Source: Trichodesmium sp002260545 (GTDB taxonomy: Bacteria > Cyanobacteriota > Cyanobacteriia > Cyanobacteriales > Microcoleaceae). Taken from it: a stretch of DNA of 64,000 bases. Of this stretch, positions 39,275 to 48,034 are shown one piece after another. Under the pieces are notes generated by a model. That model saw only the letters and a list, made by a program, of their open reading frames with translations. It had not been told where the DNA came from and made no database searches. The translations under genes were made by a program, and so were the position numbers. The first letter of the stretch is position 1, and the number at the start of each line of letters is the position of its first letter. The stretch spans positions 1 through 64,000 of the forward strand of contig NZ_JBNHEQ010000323.1 in NCBI RefSeq assembly GCF_050016015.1, in the 5' to 3' direction.

Positions 39275-40234
39275 CTAATTAGGAGCTTTATCTGCTCTCT
39301 GCTTTGCTATATCTAAATTATTTTGATACTCAAGAACTTTTGTTTGTGCTGTTTGATAATTTGGGTCAGACTCTGGCACTTTTTTCATTAGATCGACAGC
39401 TTTTTGCCAGTCACTAGCTACTGCATTCCATTCAGATTTTGTTTGAGCTGTCTGAGCTTTTTGGGCAGCACTTTGGGCGCTCGTGACACCAAAATACCAA
39501 GGGTTAGAGTCGGCTGCTGTAGTTTCTGTTTTTGGAGTTGCTGAAGTCTGAGGATCGTCAGGAGAAGTTTCTGATGTAGGTTCCTTAGTCTGATTAGCTT
39601 CAGTGTTTTCTGACTTTGACTGACTCAGAAATGGTAATGGAAGTGGAAATATTCCACTAAAGTGCAATGCAGCAAGGGCAGCTACTACTGCTAATACACC
39701 TCCGAATATTAACGGGATTAAAGGAATCTTCTTTTTTTGAGACTGAGGTTGCTCTGATAAATCATCATCTTCTTCTTCGTATTCTCCTTCCTCGTCGTAT
39801 TCTCCTTCCTCGTAATAATCTTCATCTGTTTCTGTTTCGTATACAGTTTCCAAGTCTTGATCGAAGTCATCTACAGTTTCTGAAAAATCTTCTCGTTCAG
39901 ATTCTTCTTCAACTTCGTATGTATCGGGTATTGGTGGCGTACCTAAAAAAAATTCCTCTTCCCAGACTGGTCTACTATCTCCAGTCTGAACACCATATAC
40001 CTTGACATTGTTAATTGATTCAACTCCCAATTTCTCGATTCCAGTTCGGATAAATTCAACAAGAGAAGCTTGTTGATTAGAAATTTGATCCGATTCGAGT
40101 TTAACTTCAAGAGAATCATTGTCCTTAGTTACTTGGACATCAATCCCTTTTTTTTGTAGTGAATGATTGATAATTGAGGAGATAACTTTTGGATCTCCTT
40201 GTTTAGCAAGTTCCCGCAGATTGTTTGATGTCAT
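39275..40234 (-). CDS. Conserved single-pass membrane protein, function unknown
   Basis: The cytoplasmic N-terminus (residues 1-110) begins LRELAKQGDPKVISSIINHSLQKKGIDVQV, a small domain I recall from several cyanobacterial proteins. Then comes a very acidic segment (about 125-160, runs such as EEGEYEEEDDDLSE), one transmembrane helix (IPLIPLIFGGVLAVVAALAAL), a Ser/Thr/Glu-rich linker, and a C-terminal helical segment (NPWYFGVTSAQSAAQKAQTA.., WQKAVDLMKKVPESDPNYQT) resembling a TPR-like pair. First gene of a likely two-gene operon with the GHMP kinase. Confidence 0.75.
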   Translation of the reverse strand: MTSNNLRELAKQGDPKVISSIINHSLQKKGIDVQVTKDNDSLEVKLESDQISNQQASLVEFIRTGIEKLGVESINNVKVYGVQTGDSRPVWEEEFFLGTPPIPDTYEVEEESEREDFSETVDDFDQDLETVYETETDEDYYEEGEYDEEGEYEEEDDDLSEQPQSQKKKIPLIPLIFGGVLAVVAALAALHFSGIFPLPLPFLSQSKSENTEANQTKEPTSETSPDDPQTSATPKTETTAADSNPWYFGVTSAQSAAQKAQTAQTKSEWNAVASDWQKAVDLMKKVPESDPNYQTAQTKVLEYQNNLDIAKQRADKAPN

Positions 40235-41039
40235 GACTAGCGCTCCTTTGGGCTGAAGGGCGAACAGTTAATTTACTTAATTACTATAATCAATTTTGAT
40301 ATTCTTATACCATTTCTTTGTAACAATGCCCTTAATAATTCCCTATTAAAGCTGATTTTTTTGGCACAGATCGCTGCTGAATATTTAATTACAGTTTCAA
40401 CCCTTATAAATTAGATTTATCAGGAACTTACCATAAATATTTGATGGCAACAAATCAACCTTACTTAATCCCTTCAACTATATTTTATTAAGTGCAGTTT
40501 CATTAGGAAATGGTATTTTCGGCAAAGGTGAAAATTTTCACCATCTTAATGGTAGATTCTTGATTTTTCAAAAAATTAGGTTTTAAGTCTCTACCTAAGA
40601 AGGGAACTTTGACCCTAGATTTAAACAGGGGGAAAGATATTCAACCGCTCGGATCGGGGTTGCCCAACTGCCAAGAATTTGCAGGATTATCAAAACCTGC
40701 TACTAGGTTTTATATTACCAGAAATTATCAATTTTTCACAAGATGGAATGATTAAAATTTGCTTTTTATCTGTCTATACCTTTGGTTGAAAAAATGATTA
40801 TACTACAAGTCTTAAGAAAATCTCGGACTCCCCTAACTATAGCCAAAAAAGTTATTAAATACTTGAGCTGATTCTAGAATTATGCTGATGTTAACTTTAT
40901 GAATTTTGAAAAATAGTGATTTGAGATAGGCTAAGTATTGAGCCGTCAGTTATAAGTTATTAACTAATTATCAGACCGAAGGAGGAATTAATCTCCCAGG
41001 ACAATTAGGATAATTAAAAGTTATGAATGGAATTAGTCA

Positions 41040-41265
41040 TACCGTTTCACGGAATTCAAAAGTCATGCATTAAGATTTTATAGACTCATAACTTTTACGC
41101 TACAGTAGTTTCAGGAAATTCTTTCACATCTAAAGTTTGAAACTATAGTCATTCCAAATAAGGATGAAACACTTTTTTGCCTGAAACCCTTTCTAGGTAA
41201 ACAAACACTCGTCCCAGTCTTATTCAGAATGACTATATTTGTGACATTTTTAAAGTTAATTGGTA
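41040..41265. mobile_element. MITE family I with TCA target duplication
   Basis: It runs from taccgtttcacgg to aaagttaattggta, flanked by TCA at 41037-41039 and 41266-41268. Interior blocks match 7147 and 21655. An additional palindromic segment with outer arms agtcattc...gaatgact (41152-41236) lies inside. Confidence 0.88.
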
Positions 41266-41599
41266 TCAGCAGCTAATGTTTTTAGTTATTACTTTCAAAA
41301 GCTTTTTCCGTATAAAATACTGACTTATCATACCTAAATGCTTACAAAATGATATTGAAGATTGAGGATTATTCATTATTAGGAGAGGCAATAAAGCCGG
41401 ATAGAGTAATTATCAATTATCCATTATCCATTGGTAATCAGGTTGGAATTAATTGTGAAATATTTTTAAGTTTTTTTCCAGTCTATAATTTTTTCTTTTT
41501 TGCCTTTCACATACATCCCCATAAATTTAATTATGGCCAGAAAAAACCTGAAGCACAAATATTATATAGCAATCCCAAATAGGTTGTGAACAAAACATT

Positions 41600-41720
41600 T
41601 ATTCAATAATTGATAATTGATAATTACCTCTTCCTTTTAGGAAGAGGATTGAATAAAAGGAAAAATTTTTCTTGTTTTTCCTTGAAAGGATAAGCTTTTA
41701 ACCTTGATTTTTCGGTAAAA
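41600..41720. repeat. J-family repeat, inverted copy
   Basis: ttcaataattgataattgat, then attacctcttcc, aggattgaataaaaggaaaa, and tttttcggtaa: the reverse of the block order at 36127-36245. Confidence 0.75.
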
Positions 41721-41874
41721 ATACAACAGGCAACAGAAGTAATAATTTTCCAGTTTTTATCTATTTCTTGATTTTTGATAAATTATTTAGGGTTGCTGTA
41801 ATTTATTCTAATAAATGTAAGGATAATTAACTATGAATTTTGAGTTTCAGCCCCTGATAGTTTAATCAACTTTT

Positions 41875-42864
41875 CTAGACATATCTTTTCTGAGAAAATA
41901 GCTGACAAAGTTCAATGACTTTGGTTTGTAGGGTAGATATTTCCTCTTTTCCTTGCTTGAGACTTACCTCCAACTCTAGTAATAAAGGTAAGGTTTTCTG
42001 TAACTTATTTAATGATAAAGACTTCACCTCCTGTCGTAAAAAATATACCCGTTTAGGGTTGCCTATTTCTGCAGCTTGGGCGATCGCCTTTTCATCTTTT
42101 TCTCCTCTCTCTATCATTAATTTTACCCAAAACCATGTTCTAAATTGGCCTACTAAAGTGGCTACTATTCTTAATGGATGTTCATTGTGGGCAATTAAAT
42201 CTGATACTAGCTCCAAAGCTTTAACTGTATCTCCCGAACGAATAGCTGTGGCCAACTTTAGACTACTTTGAGTCTGAGACCCCACCAGAGTAGTAATTAC
42301 TTCTAAATCTAAAACAGTATTTTGAGAAGCATAAAGTTGCAATTTAGTCAACTCACTATGGAGTTGTCGGCGATCGTTACCTAAAGCTTCTGCCAAAAAA
42401 GTAATTCCAGCAGGAGTAAGTTTAACTCCTATTTCCTGAGCCATTTCCTTGACTTGCTGCTCCAATAATTCTGTTTTCCAAGGAGGAATAGGAGAAAAAT
42501 CTCGAACTTGAGCCACTTTTTGGATCAATTTTGTAGACTTAAGTCTTTTATCAGGTTTATTGGAAGTAGTAAATAATAGCACAGTTGTTCCAGGAATTTG
42601 AGGTAGAGTCCGTTCCAAATCTTCCAACAAATTTTGTGAGCAATGCTGAGTTATATTAGTATCGACGAGCCAGACAAAACGACTACCAGAACCAAACGGT
42701 GGAGTCATGGCCTGATTTAATCCAGTTTGAACTGCATCTGTTGCTGGCGAAATTTTGTCATAATTAAAGCTAGCCCAGGTAGGATCGAGGACAGATTCAC
42801 GCAAAGCATTAACAGCTTGCATCATTGAATATTCATCCTCGCCAAAGTAGAGGTAAATTGGCAT
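41875..42864 (-). CDS. holA: DNA polymerase III subunit delta
   Basis: The clamp-loader wrench subunit that opens the beta sliding clamp. It begins MPIYLYFGEDEYSMMQAVNAL, the usual delta start with the degenerate P-loop region. Next come VWLVDTNITQ and TTVLLFTTSNKPDKRLKSTK (domain I), ITFLAEALGNDRRQLHSELTKL (domain II), and the helical C-terminal domain with LRIVATLVGQFRTWFWVKLM. The length of 329 aa is typical. It stands alone and is divergent from the DUF1868-like gene, with a K repeat between them. Confidence 0.94.
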   Translation of the reverse strand: MPIYLYFGEDEYSMMQAVNALRESVLDPTWASFNYDKISPATDAVQTGLNQAMTPPFGSGSRFVWLVDTNITQHCSQNLLEDLERTLPQIPGTTVLLFTTSNKPDKRLKSTKLIQKVAQVRDFSPIPPWKTELLEQQVKEMAQEIGVKLTPAGITFLAEALGNDRRQLHSELTKLQLYASQNTVLDLEVITTLVGSQTQSSLKLATAIRSGDTVKALELVSDLIAHNEHPLRIVATLVGQFRTWFWVKLMIERGEKDEKAIAQAAEIGNPKRVYFLRQEVKSLSLNKLQKTLPLLLELEVSLKQGKEEISTLQTKVIELCQLFSQKRYV

Positions 42865-42879
42865 AAGAAGCTATTATTT

Positions 42880-43035
42880 GACCTAAAAATTTGGGTTTCA
42901 AGCCTCCTCTTTCAAGGGGATAAAAAAATAATATTCCGTATTTTGAACCCTCCTGGTTCAGCAGGAGGTACTGATAACTTTTAACTGTTAACGCAGTTCC
43001 TCCGATAGGAGGCTAACTGATAACTGAAATGATAA
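42880..43035. repeat. K-family repeat between holA and the next gene
   Basis: Contains aaaatttgggtttcaagcct, then tttgaaccctcctggttc, aggaggtactgataac and taactgataactgaaatgat. The last block resembles the leaders abutting dapB and the pcs-like gene. Confidence 0.6.
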
Positions 43036-43047
43036 GGGGCAATTAGA

Positions 43048-43830
43048 TTGGACGATACATATCAGAACTACATTAACCGAGTAGCTCAGATGACGCTACT
43101 ACAAAGTTACAAGTCTCAGTTGGAATATATCCAACCTTCTCCAAAATTTACTAAGCTGGATGGCCAATTTCAGGCTACACCTTTTCCTGGTTATTCGGTA
43201 ATTACTCCACCAGGGGAAGAGGACTCACAAAATAGTAATTTTTATCAGCATTTACAACAATGTCAAGACAAATTAAAGGAACTATTCGGTCCCAGTTTAA
43301 TGATTCCGGTACCTAGCAATAGTTTTCATTTAACCTTGGCTGATTTAATTTGGGAAAGTGCCTTTATAAATGCTAGTCAAAATAATCCTCAATTTGAGGA
43401 AAAATTACGCTCTTGTATTGGAGAAAGTTTTCAGGAGTTATCTATTTCCCCAAATGGCCATAAAATTCAATGGCAAATTTTTGGAATTATAGTCATGACT
43501 AGAGCAATTGGTGTTTGTTTAGTGCCAAAAGATGAAGGTTCTTATGAGCAAGTTCTAAAATTACGTCGGTCAATTTATCAAAATCCTAATTTCATTGCTT
43601 TAGGTATTGAACAGCAATATCATTTTACTGCTCATGTTACCTTGGGATATTTTGGGGAAATTCTATCAGATTTAGATATTGCTGGTTTGGCAGATAGTAT
43701 TTCAGAACTAAATCATCAATGGTTGGAAACTACTCCAGAAATTTTGGTAAATCGTGGAGAACTCCGAAAGTTTGATGATATGATGCGGTACTATCAACAA
43801 CCTGATTGGCCTGTAGTAGATTTACAATGA
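43048..43830 (+). CDS. DUF1868-like 2H phosphoesterase-fold protein
   Basis: Two histidine motifs of the 2H/LigT fold are visible, about 100 residues apart: FHLTLADL (HxT) and HFTAHVTLGYF (HxT). Such proteins act on 2',3'-cyclic or 2'-5' phosphodiester bonds, but the substrate of this subgroup is not known. The segment YSVITPPGEED and the GPSLMIPVPSNS block support the DUF1868 assignment. The start is probably the TTG at 43048, which has aagggg about 10 bases upstream; an ATG at 43090 is the alternative. The 260-aa length fits the family. Confidence 0.8.
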   Translation: MDDTYQNYINRVAQMTLLQSYKSQLEYIQPSPKFTKLDGQFQATPFPGYSVITPPGEEDSQNSNFYQHLQQCQDKLKELFGPSLMIPVPSNSFHLTLADLIWESAFINASQNNPQFEEKLRSCIGESFQELSISPNGHKIQWQIFGIIVMTRAIGVCLVPKDEGSYEQVLKLRRSIYQNPNFIALGIEQQYHFTAHVTLGYFGEILSDLDIAGLADSISELNHQWLETTPEILVNRGELRKFDDMMRYYQQPDWPVVDLQ

Positions 43831-44012
43831 AATCAGGCCATAAATAAGACCTGACTTCATTAGATATCTCCAGAAAAGAGGGAACAGGGAACAGGGAACA
43901 GGGAACAGGGGGGAGTAATTGATAATTTATGGATAAGAATTGATTTGATTTTTCATTTTTGGAGAAGTCTATTAGTTATATAGATAGAAGAATTGGTGAA
44001 TATAATTTGAGT

Positions 44013-44046
44013 CCCGCCGAATAATTCCATTTTCGGCGGGTTATTT
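44013..44046 (+). terminator. Probable Rho-independent terminator
   Basis: A 9-bp GC-rich stem, cccgccgaa paired with ttcggcggg, followed by ttattt. It could serve the DUF1868-like gene, whose stop is 180 bp upstream. Confidence 0.6.
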
Positions 44047-44055
44047 CAATTATCA

Positions 44056-44185
44056 GTTACCGAATAATTAAGGTTTAAAGCCTCTCACTCGCCGTGGAGA
44101 AACAATGAATTTATTTTCCTTTTATTCAATCCAATCCGTTTTAGGGAGAGGTAATTATCAATTATCCATTATCAATTATTGAACA
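44056..44185. repeat. J-family repeat
   Basis: ttaccgaataattaaggttt, aaagcctctcac, ttttattcaatccaatccg, gggagaggtaattatcaatt, ending ttattgaac. Confidence 0.75.
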
Positions 44186-44418
44186 CTTAGTCTCCTGCGG
44201 AGGAACTTCATTAACAGTTATTACTCAATACGGTTCAGTTAAGGATTTTTTTTGATCGAATATCTTTTTCATCCCCTGAAAAAGGAAGGCTGGAAACCTT
44301 ATTTTTTGGTCATTCGCTTATAGAAATTTTCCATTCTATAGGGTGTAGACTTATAGAACAATAGGTGAAAAACTAGATGGAGAGACTCAGGGACAAGTAG
44401 GGAAAAAACGTAATTATC

Positions 44419-45681
44419 GTGACTATAAATGTTATTGGCATAGGTTTAGATGGAGTTAGTGGACTAAATGAGTTAGTACGGAAAATTGTGGAAAGAGCGA
44501 CTTTATTGGTAGGAAGCGATCGCCATCTCCGTTATTTTCCTAATCATAACGCCGAAACTATTTTACTTGGAGATGTACTTGAGGCAATTGTAGAAATACG
44601 ACAGCATTTAGATACTCCTAATAGTTGTATAGTGGTTTTAGCTTCAGGAGATCCCCTATTTTTTGGTTTAGGAAGGTTATTAGTAACACATTTCCCAGCA
44701 GAAAAATTAAGGTTTTACCCCCATCTGAGTTCTGTACAATTAGCTTTTAGTCGCATCAAAATTCCTTGGCAAGATGCAAAAATAATTAGCGTTCATGGTC
44801 GCTCTATGGATGAGTTAATTCAAGCTTTACAGCAGGGAGTTGAGAAAATTGCTGTGTTAACAGATCCAACGAATACACCAAAGGCGATCGCTAATTTGCT
44901 ACTAGCTTTAAATTTACCAACTACATATCAATTTTGGGTATGTGAAAATCTTGGTAGTGAGGATGAACGGGTGCAAAAATTGTCTATAGATGCAGTACAA
45001 CAGGAAATATTTGCACCGTTAAATTTGGTAGTATTATTGCGTCAAGCTATAATAGCTAATCAAACTGTAGATTTAGTTAATTTGCCTCTGTTGGGGATAC
45101 CAGATAATTATTTTTTAAGTTATGATGACCGCCCAGGGTTGATGACGAAACGGGAAGTGCGGGTGTTAATTTTAGCTGAGTTGAGTTTACAACCAGGACA
45201 AATAGTATGGGATATTGGTGCTGGAACAGGTTCTGTTTCAGTTGAAATTGCTCGCCTTTGCAGTAATTCTATAGTATATGCAATTGAAAAAACTTCAGCA
45301 GGAACAGGTTTAATTGAAGAAAATTGCCGTCGCTTTCAGGTGAAAAATGTAGTTTCTATTCACGGTAATGCTCCCGAAATTTTACATCATCTTCGCCCTC
45401 CCCATAGAATTTTTATTGGGGGTAATAGTGGTAAACTCAGAAATATTCTGGGAGTTTGTGGAATTAGAATGCTACCTGGAGGAGTAATAGTTTTAGCATT
45501 TACAACTTTGGAAAATTTGCATACTGCTGTGAGTTGGGTAGAGGAAAGAAGAAGGAGCGATCGCTCTTGGAGTTATCGTCTTTTGCAGGTGCAGTTATCT
45601 CGTTCTATACCTGTAGCTAATTTAACTCGATTTAATCCTCTTAACCCTGTCACAATTATGATTATTAGTAGAAAAACCTAA
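44419..45681 (+). CDS. cobL: Precorrin-6Y C5,15-methyltransferase (decarboxylating), CbiE-CbiT fusion
   Basis: A two-domain corrin enzyme for the cobalamin ring. The N-terminal CbiE-like tetrapyrrole methylase (residues 1-200) shows VIGIGLDGVSGL, VGSDRHLRYFP and LASGDPLFFGLGRLL. The C-terminal CbiT-like class-I methyltransferase (from ~230) shows MTKREVRVLILAELSLQPGQ, VWDIGAGTGSVSVEIARLC and PHRIFIGGNSGKL. It methylates C5 and C15 and removes the C12 acetate carboxyl. The length of 420 aa is normal. It starts with GTG at 44419; no closer ATG suits. No other cobalamin genes are nearby. Confidence 0.95.
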   Translation: MTINVIGIGLDGVSGLNELVRKIVERATLLVGSDRHLRYFPNHNAETILLGDVLEAIVEIRQHLDTPNSCIVVLASGDPLFFGLGRLLVTHFPAEKLRFYPHLSSVQLAFSRIKIPWQDAKIISVHGRSMDELIQALQQGVEKIAVLTDPTNTPKAIANLLLALNLPTTYQFWVCENLGSEDERVQKLSIDAVQQEIFAPLNLVVLLRQAIIANQTVDLVNLPLLGIPDNYFLSYDDRPGLMTKREVRVLILAELSLQPGQIVWDIGAGTGSVSVEIARLCSNSIVYAIEKTSAGTGLIEENCRRFQVKNVVSIHGNAPEILHHLRPPHRIFIGGNSGKLRNILGVCGIRMLPGGVIVLAFTTLENLHTAVSWVEERRRSDRSWSYRLLQVQLSRSIPVANLTRFNPLNPVTIMIISRKT

Positions 45682-46458
45682 GAAAATTTAAGGCGTTGTT
45701 GAATGACTGTAGAATATAGATTCTAATTCCTTAAGAATTCAGATAGGTTCATTAATTGATAATGGATAATTGATAATTGATAATTACCTCTGGTTAAAAC
45801 CGTTCTTGATTTAAAATAAGGAAATATTATTTCTTCTCTTGGTCGATTGGATATGGCGTTTGCTAGCGCAAAGCTCCGCTTTATATGTCGCGCAGCGAAA
45901 CGCGTAGCGTCCCGGAGGGAAAGGAGACCCGAAGAATGCAGAGCCGCTCCGCTAACGCCATCCCACCCTACGGGAAGCTCCGCTTTTCATGTCGGCTCAA
46001 GCGCCGAAACGACCGCTTTTTTCCCCTATCCAAGGGGAGGCTTTAAACCATAATTATTTAATTATTAATAATTCGGTAATTTTGATAACTAAGATATCCG
46101 TCCGAAGTCCAGAAATTATCCTCAAAGCAACTCCTATAAAAAATTCTCAACACCTATAGCGCTAGGCACAATACAAAGGTTAAAAGCCAAAATTTACAGC
46201 GGTTTCTGCTGTTATGAAGTACATATATTTAGGGTTTTAGGGAACAGGGAATAGGTATGGAGAGAAGTAGAAGCAGGAAGTAAATATTAAAATGTCGTTA
46301 TATGACGTTTTATATCAGTTTTATGAAGCAGAAATGCTTCTTAATTTGAAACGGAGAGGCAATAAGCCAAATTGATTAATTATCCATTATCCATTGGTAA
46401 CGTAGTGCTATATAATTTTAGTATCTAGTACCAACTTTCAAAAGAAAAAGAATAAAGA
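45682..46458. other. Spacer with J-type repeat and GC-rich palindromes
   Basis: J-type blocks lie at 45748-45790 and 46020-46085, with GC-rich gcggagc/ctccgc palindromes between (45850-46015). An open frame at 45847 is made of this repeat only. A detached tnpB right end (46268-46335) follows. Confidence 0.6.
46268..46335 (+). mobile_element. Solo right end of the 26.3-kb tnpB element
   Basis: gtagaagcaggaagtaaat, aaaatgtcg, tgacgttttatatcagtttt and atgaagcag match 27442-27513 in the same order, including the last tnpB codons (GSRK stop). The rest of the element is absent. Confidence 0.8.
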
Positions 46459-46484
46459 AAACCCAGCCAATTTTGGCTGGGTTT
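46459..46484 (-). terminator. Strong terminator hairpin, best read on the minus strand
   Basis: Perfect 12-bp stem aaacccagccaa/ttggctgggttt. On the minus strand it is followed by ttttctttattctttttct, a good U-tract; on the plus strand only by gatcaatc. No annotated minus-strand gene ends here, so it may mark an unrecognised transcript from the 46.5-47.0 kb region. Confidence 0.65.
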
Positions 46485-46680
46485 GATCAATCAGGGTGTA
46501 TCAATAATTAGATTTTCGCATAAATTGTGACAAATTCCGGAAAAGTTGCTAATTTTTCCTAAAAAAACCTCCTTCAAATCTCTTCTCTTTTACCTGTTAT
46601 CTTCTGGAGCTGTTGTCTACTCTTGCAAAAAGAGTTATATCTTTTCTTTTTCATGTCTATGTCTTATGTCTATAGTCTAA

Positions 46681-46903
46681 TATCAAATCCGGTAGCATCG
46701 CATAATTCCTTAGGACTTAGGACTCAGAAGTTAGAAGGGAAGATGAAGAGGGAAATATTTAAGAATTATAGCAGTTTTCATGTTTTTTAGAGTACAGAGA
46801 TTTCGGTTTAAAGGAAGAAGGAAGAAGTAATGCAAGTCATGAAGTGAAAACCGCTATAAGTTACTCGGACATTTTTTTTATACCTAATTCCACATATTTG
46901 ATA
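46681..46903. mobile_element. MITE family B with TAA target duplication
   Basis: It runs from tatcaaatccggtagcatcg to catatttgata, flanked by TAA at 46678-46680 and 46904-46906. Confidence 0.85.
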
Positions 46904-47036
46904 TAACATTTTTCAAGAAAATTGGTATAAGAAAAATCTATGTATTTATAGTATTATTAAAAAGTATTGTAGTCCAGATATTAAATACAGCTATAGTGAT
47001 AATAGAAAAGTTATAAAAATCTCAATTATTTTGATT

Positions 47037-47573
47037 ATGAGTTTATCTCAAGATATTCCAAACCCTATTTCTCAGCTTGATCTCATCCTCGAACGAGACG
47101 TATTCCTACGAACCTTAATTCGGGAACTATCGGGAACATTACAGGAGATTGTCGGGTTAGAAGAAGCAGCAGGTTTTATTAGTGTTGTAGGTCAAGCTAT
47201 GGGAGACCAAATCAATAGTAGTTATAAATCTGCATTGAACGTTTCTAACCTTTCTCGGGAAGAAGTTGCTCAAGTATTAGTAGATTTGAAGAAAAGAATT
47301 CAAGGAGATTTTTACATAATTGAGGAGGATGATGAAAAAATTGTTTTTGGTAACCGAGTTTGTCCGTTTGCTGAAAAAGTTATTGATCGTCCTTCTATGT
47401 GTATGATGACTTCTAATGTTTTTGGTTCAATTACAGCTAATAATTTAGGGTATGCTAAAGTTGAGTTGCAAGAAACAATTGCAGAAGGGGATGAGAGCTG
47501 TCGGGTAGTAGTTTATTTAAAACTAACAGAAGATGCAGAAGATGCAGAGGGAAGAGAATACTTTAAAGCATAA
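47037..47573 (+). CDS. Methanogen-output-domain-1-like sensory protein
   Basis: 178 aa, soluble. The sequence (ERDVFLRTLIRELSGTLQEI, then EEAAGFISVVGQAMGDQINS, VCPFAEKVIDRPSMCMMTSN and GYAKVELQETIAEGDESCRV) resembles proteins I recall being labelled methanogen output domain 1. The CPF..CMM cysteines are conserved-looking. Such proteins are often paired with histidine kinases. The next same-strand gene is exactly that, with a family A MITE between them. The frame is open from a TTG at 47031; I chose the ATG at 47037. Function not established. Confidence 0.7.
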   Translation: MSLSQDIPNPISQLDLILERDVFLRTLIRELSGTLQEIVGLEEAAGFISVVGQAMGDQINSSYKSALNVSNLSREEVAQVLVDLKKRIQGDFYIIEEDDEKIVFGNRVCPFAEKVIDRPSMCMMTSNVFGSITANNLGYAKVELQETIAEGDESCRVVVYLKLTEDAEDAEGREYFKA

Positions 47574-47593
47574 AACATCATTTATTTGATTTA

Positions 47594-47709
47594 TATTATG
47601 TCTGGTTAATTAGTGTTGAAAAAAACTTTCTCTGTAATTATGCCTTCCTTTTTGCTCCTGACTCCTAACGCCTCCTTTATTATTTCTAATTATTCAACCG
47701 GACATGATA
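47594..47709. mobile_element. MITE family A
   Basis: It runs from tattatgtctgg to ccggacatgata, after TTA (47591-47593); the right flank is TGA. The interior attagtgttgaaaaaaact resembles the other copies. Confidence 0.8.
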
Positions 47710-48034
47710 TGAATACCTTCTTTCTTTTCTATCCTCAAACCTAATTATTAGAACTCATTTTCAGATGTTATCAGAGCTATATCGAGAAGATACAGGGAAG
47801 GTAAGAAGTATTTTTCTTTTGCCCATATTGCCTCTCCTAACTTTGTCTTCAGTCCTCAGACTTAATTATTTATAACTTTCAAGCAGAGATAATATTATTT
47901 ACTGGTTTGAAGAGATAGAAATGATCTTTTGATTTAGCAAATCAAGGCTTTTAGACTTGTCTGAATTATAGAATATTAAAATCTCCCAGAAAGGGGGGAA
48001 GCTTTAAACCAGATTTTTTGTGAAAGTATCAAAC

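Larger units (their letters stand above)
40235..41874. other. Long spacer between two minus-strand genes
   Basis: 1.6 kb without a supported gene. It contains a family I MITE (41040-41265) and an inverted J repeat (41600-41720). The remaining sequence is AT-rich. A 77-codon open frame at 41349 overlaps repeat sequence and is not credited. Confidence 0.55.
43831..44418 (+). other. Spacer with terminator and J repeat
   Basis: Contains an ACAGGGA minisatellite (43880-43910), the hairpin at 44013-44040, a J repeat (44056-44185) and AT-rich sequence up to cobL. No cobalamin-riboswitch-like conserved core was seen upstream of cobL. Confidence 0.6.

Noticed and set aside
44186..44418. Possible cobalamin riboswitch upstream of cobL
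   Set aside because: No recognisable B12-box or conserved core; the region is repeat and AT-rich spacer.
45847..46053. 68-codon Arg-rich open frame
   Set aside because: It consists entirely of GC-rich palindromic repeat sequence also found at other places in the window.
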